Counted from the first letter of the stretch, positions 18,407 through 30,899 are shown. The stretch is DNA of 64,000 bases from Corticium candelabrum (GCF_963422355.1 NC_085087.1:648821-712820), one strand, 5' to 3'. A program made the numbers and translations. Notes: generated by a model not told the origin, from the letters alone.

Positions 18407-20332
18407 AAATGGAACTTAAGTCCAAGGCTGAGCGGATCAGGAGGCTGGAGAAGAATTGTAAGAGAGTAGCCAGAATGGTTTGTTTCAACGAGATGCTGGA
18501 CGGTTTTACAGAGAGCTGGGTAAGCAGACTATCGAGGTCACTTCCCTGCCATCCGAGTCTGAGATCGAACAGTATTGGGGTGGTATCCTAGAAACTGAGG
18601 TACATCACAATGAGTCTGCTTTCTGACTGAGACGTCAAACAGATGACGAGACGCACCGGAAAGATGAGCAGCAGTGGTTACCTATCTCAGACAATAAGGT
18701 CACATCATGTCTCAAAAGAATGGGGCAGACAAGGTTTATGGTTTCTGGGTCAAGCATATCACGTGTCTTCACACTGATCTGACTCGTAACTACAACCTGC
18801 TGGTTCAGAATCCAGACTCTGTACCCGACTGGTTGTCTCGAGAAACAACCACTCTGATTCCTAAGAATGACAAGACTGACCAAAAATTACCAGCCTATCA
18901 CGTGTCTGTCTGTCTTCTATAAGACCCTCTCCTCAGTCATCAGGCAGAGGATTGCAGGGCATTTGGTTCAAAGAAACCTCATGGCTCCGGAGCAGAAGGG
19001 TTGTCGACAGGGATCTTTTGGTGCAAAGGATCAGCTATTGATCAACAAGCTTCTTACCGAAGACTGTAAGACCCGCCACAAGAGCTTGAGCCTGGCTTGG
19101 GTGGACTACCAGAAAGCCTATGACAGCATGCCACACGTTAGTTGCTCCAATGCCTTCAGATGCATAAGATCAGTCCAGTCTTGTGCAGGTTTCTGTTATG
19201 TGTGATGAAGAGCTGGAGGACATCAATGATACTTTCTTGCGGGAACAGTACAATCAAGACAAGACTTATGCAGATCAGGAGGGGTATTTTCCAAGGTGAC
19301 TCACTTTCTCCACTTCTCTTCTGTATGGCTCTCAATCCTCTGAGTAAGGAGTTGAACAGGACCGGTTATGGCTACCGGATGACCACTGGGCATGGTGAGA
19401 CTGCCAAACGTCAGCTCATCAGTCATCTACTTTACATGGATGACCTGAAGCTGTATGGCAGAAACTCTGATCAGTTGGATGGGTTGTTGCACACGGTTCA
19501 TACCTTCTCTGATGACATCCAGATGATGTTTGGTCTGGACAAGTGTGCTGCTGCACACTTTGTCAATGGCAGACTACCTGGACACAACTCTGGAGTGACG
19601 GTAGGAAGAACGGACACCATCAACTGTCTGGAACCGTGTCCAGTCTACAAGTATGTGAGTGTAGATGAGAGTAACACTATTCAGCACAGCATGATGCGGG
19701 AGAGACTCCGTCGTGAGTACTTCCGCAGAGTGAAGGTGGTTCTGGGACTGAGTCGTATGGTCGGAACAAGATTCTAGCCATCAATGGGTTTGCACTACCC
19801 GTTCTCATTTACGGTTTTGGCGTCATTCATTGGGGGTGTACGGATTTGCAGCAGCTCCATCGACGGACCAGAAAGCTCCTCTCTATGCACGGTGTCCACC
19901 ATTCTGCTGCAGACGTTGACCGACTGTACGCTCCTTGCAGTGATGGGGGTAGGGGGTTACAACAGATTGAGTCGACATATCAATCTTGTATTGTGAGGCT
20001 GAACTGTTACCTTGCTCACAGTTCTGATCCTTTCATACAGATGATACAAGAGTGTGACTCTGGAAAATCTTCACACTCGATCAAGTGCATGGCTTGTCGC
20101 TTTACTGCACAGCTGCGAAGGAGTCTTGCTTGGGTGACAAGTCGCAGAGCTTACACAGGAATGCATCCATCTCGGTTGAAGGTGGCTTCAAGCAAGCGCC
20201 TGAAACAGATGCTAGACATTACCGTACGTGTTGCAGTTCTCTTCATGTGCGATCCTGGCGCAGAAAGCCTATGCACAGGCAGTATTGCCGTCTCACTGAG
20301 CAACCGGCTGTGAACATGAAAGAGACCTACGA
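18407..20332 (+). pseudogene. R4/Dong-like reverse transcriptase, frameshifted
   Basis: RT coding sequence is spread over several frames: fingers region near 18480-18880 (ESEIEQYWGGI, FWVKHITC), then 18867-19205 with NYQPITCLSVFYK and WVDYQKAYDSMPH (motif A), then 19142-19777 with GIFQGDSLSPLLF (motif B) and YMDDLKLYG (motif C, catalytic Asp pair), then 19846-20313 with the thumb region DLQQLHRRTRK. Frame breaks fall near 18885, 19150 and 19770. All three recur at the same places in the copy at 59860-60770, so they predate the copies or were copied from one source. Confidence 0.82.
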
Positions 20333-21022
20333 ATGGCTAAGGCAGCAAATCTTCCTGCTGCAACTGAGGGACTGGTTGTTGCTGCTCAAGACCAAGCTCT
20401 TCGGACTCGGTACTATGAGCGCAAGATTCTACATCATGATGTCAGTCCTACTTGCCGCATGTGCAGTGTAGGCCTGGAAACAGTTGACAACATTGTGACA
20501 GATTGTAGTGCTTTGGCACCAATGAACTACACTGATCAACACAATCAGGCGACCTCCATCATTCACTGGGATGTTTGTCGTCATTTTGGGGTTCCAGTGG
20601 AGAGCAGATGGTACCGGCATCATCCTGATAGGCTTGTGGAGACGGATGACATTACTATGATGTGGGATACCACCATCCCCACTGCCAAGAAGAGCAAAGC
20701 CAATCGTCCAGACATCTGTCTCAGAAATAAGAAGACAAACTCTTGTCTTCTTATTGATATCAGCTGTCCTGCTGATGGCAACATTGGCAAGAAACATGCT
20801 GAGAAGTTGGCAAAGTACAGCGACTTGCGAGTGCACATAAGCCGCATGTGGCATTGTCGAACACTGGTGGTTCCGGTGGTCTTGGGAGCTTTGGGCACAG
20901 TGCACGCAGGTATTGCACAATGGCTGGACAATATTCCAGGTCATCACAACCTGCAGCACTTACAGAAAACAGTGCTTCAGGGATCTACTCGGATCCTTCG
21001 TAAAGTCATGTCTTCTTTCTAG
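20333..21022 (+). CDS. R4/Dong-like CCHC knuckle and restriction-like endonuclease
   Basis: This 229-codon open frame starts AATEGLVVAAQDQALRTRYYE, the conserved lead-in of R4-type proteins. CRMCSVGLETVDNIVTDC (residues ~42-59) is the zinc knuckle, HNQATSIIHW follows, then KANRPDICLRN (~120-130) and LLIDISCPAD, giving the PD...D nuclease core. VPVVLGALGTV and the C-terminal LRKVMSSF match the family end. In known elements the domain nicks the TAA target strand to prime reverse transcription. The frame is intact although the RT upstream is not. Confidence 0.86.
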   Translation: MAKAANLPAATEGLVVAAQDQALRTRYYERKILHHDVSPTCRMCSVGLETVDNIVTDCSALAPMNYTDQHNQATSIIHWDVCRHFGVPVESRWYRHHPDRLVETDDITMMWDTTIPTAKKSKANRPDICLRNKKTNSCLLIDISCPADGNIGKKHAEKLAKYSDLRVHISRMWHCRTLVVPVVLGALGTVHAGIAQWLDNIPGHHNLQHLQKTVLQGSTRILRKVMSSF

Positions 21023-21125
21023 ACAGCCGTGATGGTTGAAGTACTTCTGAAGCAGGGTTTGCTTCCGGTACTTGTAATAGACTTTACAAACCAGACTGAT
21101 CTGGTTGGACACGACATAATAACAA

Positions 21126-21547
21126 GTCACCGCCGTGGCTTAGTGGTTAGCGACAATGGCTACCACTCCATGGTTTGGGGGTTCAAACCCCAGTGACGAC
21201 AGTAACTTATGAAACTTGTCTGTCTTTCTTTCTCATGTTTCTCTAGCTTTATCCATGAAACTATGACTTGTTTCAGTTGTTGGGAGCTTCTGTGGTCTGG
21301 CGAACGGTCCGTTGACGATGACGTTCAGTGCTTTCTTGGTGGTCATTTATATCCACTAGGCGTGCCGTCCCGATGTTTGTGGTCACCGTAATGCCTGCAG
21401 TCTATATAGAATTGGCTAGTCTTTGATCGCCGTGTGGACTACACAGAAACATGTACCCTGCTGGGCTCACCTGCCGGGTTGGTGGGCGCCCAGATGGGGG
21501 TAAAGAGCCCACTTGCCCATTATGGAGGGGCACAGCGACACATATAT
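21126..21547 (+). mobile_element. tRNA-derived SINE, copy 1
   Basis: About 420 bp starting GTCACCGCCG. The head has an A box TGGCTTAGTGG (21136-21146) and a B box GGTTCAAACCC (21180-21190) with tRNA-like spacing, i.e. an internal RNA polymerase III promoter. The body is non-coding. The end GCACAGCGACACATA resembles the 3' terminus of the R4/Dong-like element, which is how SINEs commonly recruit LINE machinery. It directly follows the TAATAA end of the Dong-like copy. Copy 2 is at 61497-61919 on the minus strand. Confidence 0.85.
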
Positions 21548-21741
21548 TTTGTTTCATACCACTACAGGTACAGTGCTCTAGGCCAGACAAGATACATACA
21601 CTAACAAGTAAAAATAGAGAGTCATAGAAGAACAAACATAGAAGAATAAACAAACATAAATTAGGTTTAATCCAGCTCTTGAAGTCCATGTAGAACAACA
21701 TGATTCTTGTCCTTGTCTCATTGTCCACTGATCGCCACAGA

Positions 21742-23192
21742 TTACCTTGAGTATTCAGAATTAGAATGAACTGCTCTCCATAAGAAAGAGAGCTGGCTAA
21801 CATGCAATAGATCTGGAGCTTCCCTGATAGCTTCTCCAAGAGTTTCCCGCAAGGATGTTCTGTTTGAGATCCTTAGCCCTCTATGATACCCTCTTCTCCA
21901 CGCCTGATGTAGTAAACGTTTGGTACTTCCCATTCCCAAATCCCACAGTTCGCATCCATAGCCCAATACAGGTAACAATACGGAGTACATTATTGTTGTC
22001 CATACTGTAGGATTATGACCCACACCTTTGACAGCCCCTGCAATTGAGTATAATGAAGAGTAGAGCTTCCGACACCGCTCTTCCACTGCACCAGTTGTTT
22101 CTTTCAAAACAGCCGATAATTTATGACCTAAATGAATGACATCAGTACTTCAGACAGACACTCTCCATTGATGGAGAAAGCTGTCTCTTTACAGTAAATG
22201 GATCGCCTCTTCCTAAAACTAATTGATTTACTTTTCTGAATATTAAATTTCAGGCAGTGGTCTGTTGCAAAACTCTTGCAGATCTCCAATAACCTCTGCA
22301 TGCCCTCTCTGCTTGTAAACAGAAGCGATAAATCATCCGCATATGCCATGCCACCCCTAAACCTCCCGTTAATTCGAACACCTACTCCCAATTGTTCCAA
22401 TCCATCAACGCAGACATTAAATAAAGCAGGAGAGCGTACACTGCCTTGGCAAACTCCATTAGATGTTTTGAAAGATGCTGATTTTGACGAGTTCCATTTC
22501 ACATATAGGTCTTGCTTGTTCTTTATACCAGTTCCTCACGAATTTCACGATAAAAGTAGGGGTATGCAGTTCCATCAGCTTCATAAACAATATAGCATGA
22601 TTAACTCTATCATATGCTTTCGATAAGGCAAGAAAGCAAACAAATACAATCTTGTTTCCATTTTCAAGAAAATATTTGATAGACTCCTGTAACACAAACG
22701 TAGACATATCACAGCCATGACCAGCCTTGAAACCAAATTGTTGCTTGTTCGTATGCCAAATTCTCTGCTATTTTGCCATGATAATTTTCTCTAATAGTTT
22801 TCCCAGCACTGACGATATCGCTATGCCTCTATAATTGTCTGGACTATTTCTATCTCTTGATCTTTCAAGATTGGGATGATTGCAGTTTCTCTAAAGTTTC
22901 TTGGAATACAGCAATGCTTGATCAATCCTGTAAACAAGCCAGCAATATGTCTATAGAGATTCAGGGAGCCATTCTTGATATGTTCTGCCTGAATACCATC
23001 CAAATTTGAGGCCTTATTGTTCTTCAGTTGCAAAGAAGCCTTCCTACATCCTTCTGTGTTGATAACAAAGTGCCACCACGAGTTTCTTTTTCTCATATCT
23101 TCTTCTTCTACCATTCTATCAAGCTGGTTGTTCAATACATCGCAAAATTTTTGATCTTGAATATTTCCTAATTTTCGGTAATACTCTTCCAA
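21742..23192 (-). pseudogene. Reverse transcriptase of the APE-type LINE, broken into frames
   Basis: In order on the minus strand: 23192-22821 (KASLQLKNNKASNLDGIQAE, fingers), 22707-22459 with ALSKAYDRVNHAI (motif A, catalytic Asp), 22502-22128 with GVCQGSVRSPALFNVCVDGL (motif B) and MAYADDLSLLF (motif C, YADD), and 22107-21742 (thumb and C-terminal region ending in a helical WRR-rich tail). Stops and frameshifts separate the pieces. The YADD motif is intact. Confidence 0.8.
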
Positions 23193-23862
23193 TGATTGCT
23201 AATGTCTCTGTCCGTTCTTGCCATCCCTATCTGAACACCATTGCATGATGAGCAACCTTGTTTCTTAATTCTTTCCAGAAATCATTCTTGTCTGCTGAAC
23301 AAAGTTTTTCCAAGAGGATCTCACTCTCTCTTTTCACTCACCTGCTTAACCCTCTTGATTTCTTTTCGGAATATTTTCCGGTTGTCCCTCATTTCATCAA
23401 AGAGCGTACCAGACCGACATTTTCTACTTTGCTTCCATTACCAGTATACTTCATGGCTTCCTGTTGTCTTAGTCGATATCGCTATCACATCCATGGAGCC
23501 AAATTCATCTGTATTTCTTCTTTAGAATACTATTTTGCCCTGCAGTACGTAGTGCATGAATAATGCTATCGCAATACGGTTCCAAGAGTGGTCTGTGACA
23601 ACACCAGTCTGGTTGATTACAGAGAATTGCACCCCAAGGTATTTCTATATCTGATAGGCGTCTATCAAATTCCCATTGGTATCCAGGTAAGTACAGGTCT
23701 TGAAACTGTTGCCAATTACAAACAAAATGGTTCTGTCTGACATTAGAGGTCTTTACATTATGTTGATTATCACCGAATTGAATCAATAGTCACACTGGCC
23801 AATGATCAGAACTAGGAACTACATCCTCTCTTACATAAAAATCTCCAACCTGAGATCTGATG

Positions 23863-24524
23863 TTATTTGACACTAAGGTATAGTCCACCAAACTGCACTT
23901 TGAAACATCCCCTGATTCCCACGTCATGAAATTTACATCTTTTTTCAAAGCGATCTAGATCAAAGTGATCTAGATCTGCAATGATGACACCATTATTTGT
24001 AGCAAACTTTCTCATCTTCTTTCCAAACCTGCTACTACTGTATGAGAGAGGGTCACCATTAAAGTCACCAATTATTATTTTGCTGTTGAACTCCAGGCTA
24101 TTGACAAGACCATTCAAGTATCCAAGTTCTTCTTCATAATCATCACTTGATGCTACGTCTTCCAAATCACAGGACATATATACTGATGCAACCAGAATTT
24201 CCCTTACTTCCAAATCAATACTAATAGCACACAGTCTGTCTGATGTGGTCTTTTGTACTTGAGCATTCTTTAGTAACCCCATCTTCCACATGATAGCAAC
24301 ACCACCATAGGGTCTCCCTTGACCCATTAAATTACTCCTCATTGGGGAGACAGCTGTGAAAAACATATCAATTTTTACATGACCAAGTAGATCAAACTGT
24401 TCTTTCAGCAACCAGTGCTCCTGAGGCAAAGAATATCTGCTTGATCAGCAAGCACTCTAATATGATCTTCAGAAGATCTAAAACCTCTACAGTTAAAACT
24501 AATTACATTCAGAGTAGACTCCAT
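23863..24524 (-). pseudogene. AP-endonuclease domain of the LINE
   Basis: The first ~30 codons (24524 to about 24430) carry the LNVISFNCRGF start of an APE domain. A single-base loss near 24425 shifts the frame, and 24429-23863 continues with GRPYGGVAIMWK, VASVYM and IIIGDFNGDP, the conserved G-D-F-N catalytic loop. The downstream H-D end of the domain is not in this frame. In active LINEs this enzyme nicks target DNA. The copy is inactive. Confidence 0.8.
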
Positions 24525-24530
24525 TATCAC

Positions 24531-26043
24531 TTACTGTTCGATTTGCTACTAGAGCCTCGAGGAGCTCTTATCCATGATCTAACCTTGACATATAGTGGCC
24601 AAATGAAGGATCAAGAACCTTTTACAAAACTAAATGATTAAAAGCTTGACTGAGAAAGGGGTCAAAACAACTTTCTGCTGAAGAGATAAAACTGAGAACA
24701 AAAGCCAGTGTTGCTATTTTCAATAATTCCCATATGCCCACACCCTTTTGCCAGTGACATTTGCAACCAGGAAAATATCTATTTGTAAAGCCAACAGCTG
24801 TTGTACTGTACCTAATTGATCACATCTTTAGCCCCATAAACTAAAGTCTATCTGATCTTCATCAATTTAAAAATCTAGCAACACTACAACAACTGAATTT
24901 GCCATAAGCTCATTTGCAGAAAATTAGTTGTGTTGACAGAAAATATGGCTCAGAAATCTGTGAGCGCGCGCGCATTTTATTTTAATATAAAAATTAAGTA
25001 ACAAATGGGCTACCAGTGAACAGAGAGTCTGAATTTTGCATTGACAGAAGAGCTGAACAGTGCGTGCCTCTGCAGTAACATGTCGCTGGTTGTTTCTACT
25101 AGTACCCCGATGCAGTCCAGATGCCCGAATAATTTACGTTGTGTGCACGTGTACGAGACATTTTCTAGTTCCGCAAGACGTATTACAACAGTCGTGATTT
25201 GCTAACTCCTTTCACTGCTTTACATAAGCAGATTTGGCAGAAATAATACTTCCTTTCACTGTCGTGTTACTACAAAAGCATGTGCAATCAGAATAAAAAA
25301 TTAAAAAGAAATTGGTTCACAGCTAAAAGTTGTTGAGCTCGCACCTGTCAAACAACTCATTTTCTTCTTGTGGCCTTATATACAGTTGGAGAGCATTTCC
25401 TTACTCTCTTCTGATGCTTCCTTTCTTCCACTTCAAAATGTCACAAGAGGTCCAAAACACATCATGTGATATCTTTTGCTCTTTTGAAACTTAAAAAAGC
25501 AGCAGAGAGAGGGATGACATATACACGTTTCTTCTGATTCAGCTGATAGTGTGACATTACACCCTCAGTGTAACAAGTAATTATTGGACTTACTCTCTAG
25601 CATTATTGTGTTTTACATAAGGATCTTCGAGGAAAGGAAGTGTAACTCATTGAAAGAAACATCTCAAGTAACATTTTTTCATCTAACATCCCTGCAAAGC
25701 CGACAGATTCTGAGAACAAACAGCAACAACAACTTTATCATCGCTCCAAAACTGGTTTGCATATAGTGTGCACGCTCAATCCCTTTTCCAATCATTTCTC
25801 TATTTACTTCCTGCTCTTCTGGTGGGCATGGCTCTTCTGCTTTCTTCTACTGCTGCTTTCTTCTACTGCTGCTTTCTTCTTCTTCTACCTCTTCGAAGGA
25901 GCAGAAACAACAATTGCACCCTTGATCACAGTTAATTAAATGAATGCATCAGTTGACTTATAACTGAAATGGACTCAATGACATAACGTACCCTTAATGA
26001 GTAAGCACAAGCTAATGACAAAGGTGTACCGGTAGATGTCACG
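24531..26043. other. ABCC intron sequence, no recognised gene
   Basis: No gene recognised. A CG-alternating run GAGCGCGCGCGC occurs near 24962, and a two-copy 18-bp CTT/CTG-rich tandem repeat near 25843-25885. Open frames are short and motif-free. Confidence 0.6.
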
Positions 26044-26426
26044 TGCAATGGTAGAAAGACAAGACTACACTAATTAGCACCAAGACTTGGTCCACGCCAA
26101 CGGAGAGATATGCCAGGGGTCAGTCTCCCTCGGTGTCTCTAAAGCGTTCATCTATTGACTCTCCACCCAATTCTAGCTAGATATGATTCGCAACCGGTGT
26201 CTCTATACAAACTATACATACAACTACGCAATATACTCGCCTCCATCCTAGCCACAAGTGAGAACCGCCAACAGGTCTAATCTTTATATACCCTTCCTTG
26301 TGGCTTGGTGCCAAGGGAACCTGCCAACTGGCAAACATCCAACTCTTGATCACACACCCAACATCTCCTGTCAATCAATCATCAACCAGCTTCCTTGTCA
26401 TCACTTGTATTTTTGCAGTTGTAACA
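26044..26426 (-). repeat. 3' LTR of the Gypsy element
   Basis: Reads TGTTACAACT...TGCA in element sense, with TG...CA ends. It is preceded by a purine-rich GGGGACAGCAAG at 26427-26438, a plausible polypurine tract. It aligns along its whole length with 33142-33528. Confidence 0.83.
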
Positions 26427-26499
26427 CTTGCTGTCCCCAAAAACTTGCCTTGACAGTTTGTTCCAAAGTCACACAAAGTCTGTAGAATCAATTTATCCG

Positions 26500-27960
26500 A
26501 GTCCTAAAGTCAGCTCCACAATTTTTGGTTGCTCTGACTACTCCTATTTAGACAGGTGACTCTGTAGAAACGAGACCATCTCATTGCCTTGTTGTCGGTG
26601 AATCTCTAGTGTCAAAGATAGATCAGTAACTCGTGATCTGTCTGAAGAAAAAACTCCCTACTGTAAAGATACACTGTAAACCTCTGACTGCTCCACACAA
26701 TAACTAAACAGTTCCTCTCAACAGTGGAGTAGTTCTTTTCTTGAGTCAACAACTTTCGACCAGCTATTATAATGGATATAGACAACCCTCGCGTTCTTGC
26801 AATAATACTGCTCCTATATATAGACCCTTATCACACATATGTGCACAATACAAAACACTCGCCATGATCCGGCAAGTGTAGTATTAGTCCACTAGATTGC
26901 TTGAGACTGCAGAAAGTACTTTCCGCTGCATCTTCCCAGAAAAGCCTGTTGTGTTGGCCTGTTCTTTGCATATTGGTCAATGGTCTGGCAACTGCTGCAT
27001 AATTGGGGATAAGCTCCCTGTAAAGCTGGTGAGTCCCAGGAGTGACCTTAGTTCTTTTTCGTCCCTGGTTGTATTGCCAATCTGACTTTCTCCAATCAAT
27101 CAAAAGAGGGGCGCCCAGATCCCTTGGTGTATTTCTTGCCACAAACGAGTTGACCCTATGTGACCAACACAGCATAACTTTGGTTGAAGGGTAAGTCCAG
27201 CTGCTGTTAGTTTCTCAAAGAACTTCCTCAAAGCGATGAGGTGTTCTTCCCAAGTAGCTGTGTGGACTAATATATCATCCATACAGTTATCCGCTCTCGT
27301 CAAACCTTTCAGTACCCATTTTATACACCGGGCCAGTGTTGCTCCTGAATTCAGCATAACAAAGGCATTTGAGAAATTCATATTGTTCATCAAAGGTGAT
27401 GAATGTCGTTTTTCTTACATCTTCTGCTACTGGTATTTGCCGGTAGCCTTTTGACAAGTCAAATTGAGAGAAGTAGTTGTCATTGTTGATGAACTAAAAT
27501 AGGTCGCTCATGAGTGTGATGGGCGCAAGGTCCATTACGGTGGTCTTGTTCAACTTACGACAGTCTATGCACACTCGGTTGGTACTATCTTTGCAAACCA
27601 TTACTACTGGAAAAGCGTAGGAGGAGTTTGATTCTCAAATAACTTTCTTCATGTCTTTAATGCATGTCTTCAATGCCTTTCCGTAAAGTCTCTCATACTG
27701 TATGGTATGACATAGGGCTTACATTGGATAGGTCGATCAGACATTAAAACGCTGTGATGACACTCGAAATCGGTCATACCAGACATGTCCACAACAGACC
27801 TCAAAACTCAGTGATGAGAGCTCTTGCTTCATCTCATTGTGGCTCGGTCAATTGGTGTCTTAGTCAGATATCTTTGTAATCAGGAATCAGGTATCTTCCT
27901 CATTTGTAGGGTCGTCAGCTATCATCCCATCCGTCTCAAATAATGCCCCCCAAAAACTGT
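26500..27960 (-). pseudogene. Gypsy reverse transcriptase and RNase H (copy adjoining the 3' LTR)
   Basis: Minus-strand fragments show FSQFDLSKGYRQIPV near 27450 (RT motif with catalytic Asp), an MDDILVHTATWEEHL segment near 27240-27290 (motif C, with Cys in place of the usual Tyr before MDD), and RNase H sequence AVLLQERDG and LLTQEKNYSTVE near 26720-26830. Several stops and frameshifts are present. This RT lies after integrase 2 and runs directly to the 3' LTR. Confidence 0.78.
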
Positions 27961-28990
27961 GATTTCAAAACTCTATTCTTCTTTCATTGATAAAATTTCT
28001 TAAAAATATTGACATGGTATGTCATCAACTTTCCATTGATGCTTACTCTGAAATCTGTGTCTTCTCACAAATCATCAACCATATACGGTCCCTTTCATGC
28101 CATGAGCAATTTGTTGCTACTGGTAGGCAGAAGAATGAGTACCTTATCTCCACTTACAAATGTCCGACGCTCTGCTTTCCTGTCATGATATGCTTTATGT
28201 TTAGACTGTGCCTTTTGTAACTCTTCCCTTGCAAATTGATTCTTTCTCAAAGCTCAAAACTTACTGGTATGAAGTTTTGATTTCACCACCATTATTTTCC
28301 TTTGTCCATAGATACTTCAAGGTCTATAGGAGGCCTCATATTCTCCATTTGATCTTTTGTATGGAAGAACGGTATGAGGCCTCATAGATACTTCAAGGTC
28401 TATAGGGATTCCTAAAGTACCAACGGCAATGCATTAATGCAGCGATTCCATTGCTGCAAATGATCTTTGCACAAGCGCTAAAGCATCTTTTTCAAAATCC
28501 TAATAAATTCATCCACAAGACCGCTGCAGGAAGGATGGTAAGACGTCATGGTCAATCGCTTGATGTTGAGAAGCCTGGACACTACTGTCAGACAATCTGA
28601 TACGAAATTCACACCCATACTGCTCAGCACTTCTTCTGGGATGCCTATCCAACTAAGTTTACCGGTGCATCCGCTACAGCTTTGGTGCTGATGGACTTTA
28701 ATGGCACTGCTTCAGAATATCATGTAGTGTAATCAATGAATGTCAAACATACCTGTGATCTTCCATCCGTGGTTGGATGCATTGGTCCCATCATGTCCAC
28801 TGTGAAGCTTAGAAGGGATGTCCATCAGTGGTGTCCTCCCCCAAAAGCCTTTGGAATGTTACCTTTGATATGGTTTTCTGGCAGCAGAAGTCACAAGAAC
28901 AGCAAAACATGAGATATCATTTCTAATTCCCCGCCAATAGAATGCCGCAAGATACGATGCATTGTCTTCTTCACTCCCAAATGACTGCTC
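27961..28990 (-). pseudogene. Gypsy integrase 2 with GPY/F module
   Basis: In element order: an H2C2-type zinc segment near 28880-28985 (HLGVKKTMHRILR, then CDFC), the catalytic core with FTVDMMGPMHPTTDGR and LTFIDYTTYYSEA near 28700-28830, TMTSYHP near 28570, and KVLILLPTSSNKLL followed by a GPY segment near 28090-28160. Multiple frame breaks are present. It directly precedes the RT fragment at 26500-27960. Confidence 0.75.
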
Positions 28991-29620
28991 TATCAAGTAC
29001 AAACTCAACAACACATACCGTGAATTTTGGGCAATCTTTAGGAAACTACTCTTATTTACAGCCCATGGGCCGCTAAAAGAATCTAGATTGTGGTGGGTGA
29101 TTCAACGTTGGTGTCCAAAGTTGGTTGATATTCCGAGGCTGTATTAGTGACGTGCGTTACTATACTACAGTGCACGTACAGGTTTGGCAACAAGACAACG
29201 TTTGTACGCTGTGGATGGGAACCTCTAAAGAAACGCCTGACAAGAAGCGTAGAAAGGCCGTCAGGCTTGGTCACCCTCGTAAGTTTATAGAGACTAAGTC
29301 TAGATGCAGGACGCTGCGAGATGGGACTCACACTTGCAAGCCTACTCTGTGGTGCTCAAGTCAATCTGCCAATTCTAGAGTTTCCTACAAACAGCCCGGC
29401 ACTTATTGAGAACGAATATTCTTCCATAAAAATCCCATTTTCCATATTGCTGCCCGGTACACACCTGCTAACAGTCAACCCAAAGCCGGATCCGGGTCCT
29501 AAACTCCAGTCAAACTGGTGAACTTCCTGGATGCCACATCACCTTCCTTTGTTCAAAATTAAAGAAAAAAAGAAAATTGCCAATACATAACTATTTTAGA
29601 CTAAACGCAGTAAGAAACGT
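28991..29620. other. Spacer inside the Gypsy element, possible remnant LTR
   Basis: This 600-bp stretch separates the end of integrase 1 from integrase 2 and shows no retroviral domain. It could be a diverged LTR of a second element (it would read TGTGGCATCC... on the minus strand), but no partner copy is in the window. Confidence 0.35.
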
Positions 29621-29624
29621 CATT

Positions 29625-30760
29625 TTACAAAGTCCAGTCTCCATATCGTCTGAGAGGTATATATACCCTTTGTTGTGCAATGACTTCTTCTAACAGAAAG
29701 ATCTGGTCATCAACGGATGAGTCACCAACAGACGAGTTGCTACCACTATCAGATGAGTCACTTTCAGACACGTGCTTGTTCTTGAGCCAACTTGTTTTGT
29801 TCTTCAGCCTTGGGACCAAGGATTAGACGATCTATATAAACTTTTCTCCTAAAAGGAGTGTCCACGTATCGTGCTGTGTAGTACCTATTCCCCAACACAC
29901 TGATGACCTTTGCTTTTCCCCACCATTGTCTATTTATATTACACACCAGAACAACACCATGAAGGTTGAATGAATGGTTTTCTCTCATGAGCAGTCCGAT
30001 CGTGACTCTTTTTTGTTTAGCTTGAGCTTTATCCATTGTTCTATGTAGTTTTCTATTGATCTTTGAAACTTTACATGGAGGTCTGATGAGATCTAAAATG
30101 ACATCTCAAATCTTGATTCATCAATAATGTTGCAGGAGAGATGCTGGTAGTATTGTGATTAGCATTTCTATGAACAAACCAAAAGTCTGTTACAACTTCT
30201 TCCAAATTCAATCCTGCCTTCTCCATTCCCTTCTTGATTGCTGACTTCAACGACTGAATAAACCTTTCAACTTGCCTGTTGCTTTGGGGATGGTACTGAG
30301 GTGTTAAGGTATGCAAGTTGATCCCACAGGCAATTAAGTCACCTCCAGCCATTATGAGAGAGCATCCACAACAATAAACTACGTCTTACATCTTGTTGAA
30401 AAATGGTCCTTCAAAATCAATGTGAATCCTCATCCAAGGAAATTTGGGAAATTCCCATGGGTAGAGAGCTACTTCTGGTGGCATGTGACTGTAACTAGCA
30501 CAAGCCTCACAACTACGGGCCATTGCTTCAATGTCTTTATCAATGTCTGACCACCATATGAAACAACGAGCCAGTTCTTCATTCGTTCTATACCAACATG
30601 AGATTTGCATAGTTCTATTAGAAGCTGCCACATCACTTTTGCTGGAACTACAATTCGAGGGTCTTCTGCATGTTTCAGTATACATCAATCATATATGGAC
30701 AACTGGTGCTGACATGCCGTGAAAGCCGAAAGTGTTTTGTTCTTACTGTTGAAGGCCACC
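29625..30760 (-). pseudogene. Gypsy integrase 1 with C-terminal domain
   Basis: Minus-strand pieces: RSCEACASYSHMPPEVALYP with WMRIHIDFEGPF (zinc-binding end and catalytic Asp) at 30400-30560, TPQYHPQSNRQVERFIQSLK around 30236-30300 (core end with catalytic Glu), then NRQWWGKAKVISVLG and a short acidic tail ending RRYGDWTL at 29625. Frame breaks occur near 30390 and 30060. Unlike integrase 2 it follows an RNase H end, the conventional Gypsy order. Confidence 0.8.
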
Positions 30761-30899
30761 CTTCTTTAATACATTTCATAACAAGTTGCAGAAAGTCATC
30801 TTTTGTGTACTTTTGAAGCTGATGATAAGGAATTAGGCCATCTTTAATGATTTAACATTCCATAGCAGCAATACATCATTCTGACTGATCTTTGTATTC

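Larger units (their letters stand above)
16943..21125 (+). mobile_element. Nearly full-length R4/Dong-like non-LTR retrotransposon, copy 1
   Basis: The element spans about 4.2 kb from the (TAA)n flank to the 3' terminus CACGACATAATAA. It contains an N-terminal open frame, an RT region broken by several frameshifts, and a C-terminal CCHC plus restriction-like endonuclease frame. The order, the RT wording (GIFQGDSLSPLLF, LLYMDDLKLYG) and the TAA target all match the R4 clade. A tRNA-derived SINE sits directly at its 3' end. A second, rearranged copy on the other strand at 59452-61496 shares the same RT frame breaks. Confidence 0.88.
21548..24530 (-). mobile_element. APE-type LINE, degraded
   Basis: Minus-strand LINE of about 3 kb. 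An ATG at 24524-24522 starts the endonuclease segment (STLNVISFNCRGFRSSEDHI), then frameshifts; RT follows and the 3' end abuts the SINE near 21547. This is the only element here with an apurinic-type (exonuclease-endonuclease-phosphatase) nuclease rather than the restriction-like type, so it is a different order of LINE. There is no microsatellite at its ends. Confidence 0.8.

Noticed and set aside
21126..21200. Functional tRNA gene on the plus strand (and at 61850-61919 minus, 46349-46440 plus)
   Set aside because: A and B boxes are present but a full cloverleaf was not evident, and the units continue into ~350 bp of shared non-coding body; they are SINE heads.
24960..24975. GCGCGCGC run as Z-DNA or promoter element
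   Set aside because: Too short, with no associated gene start.
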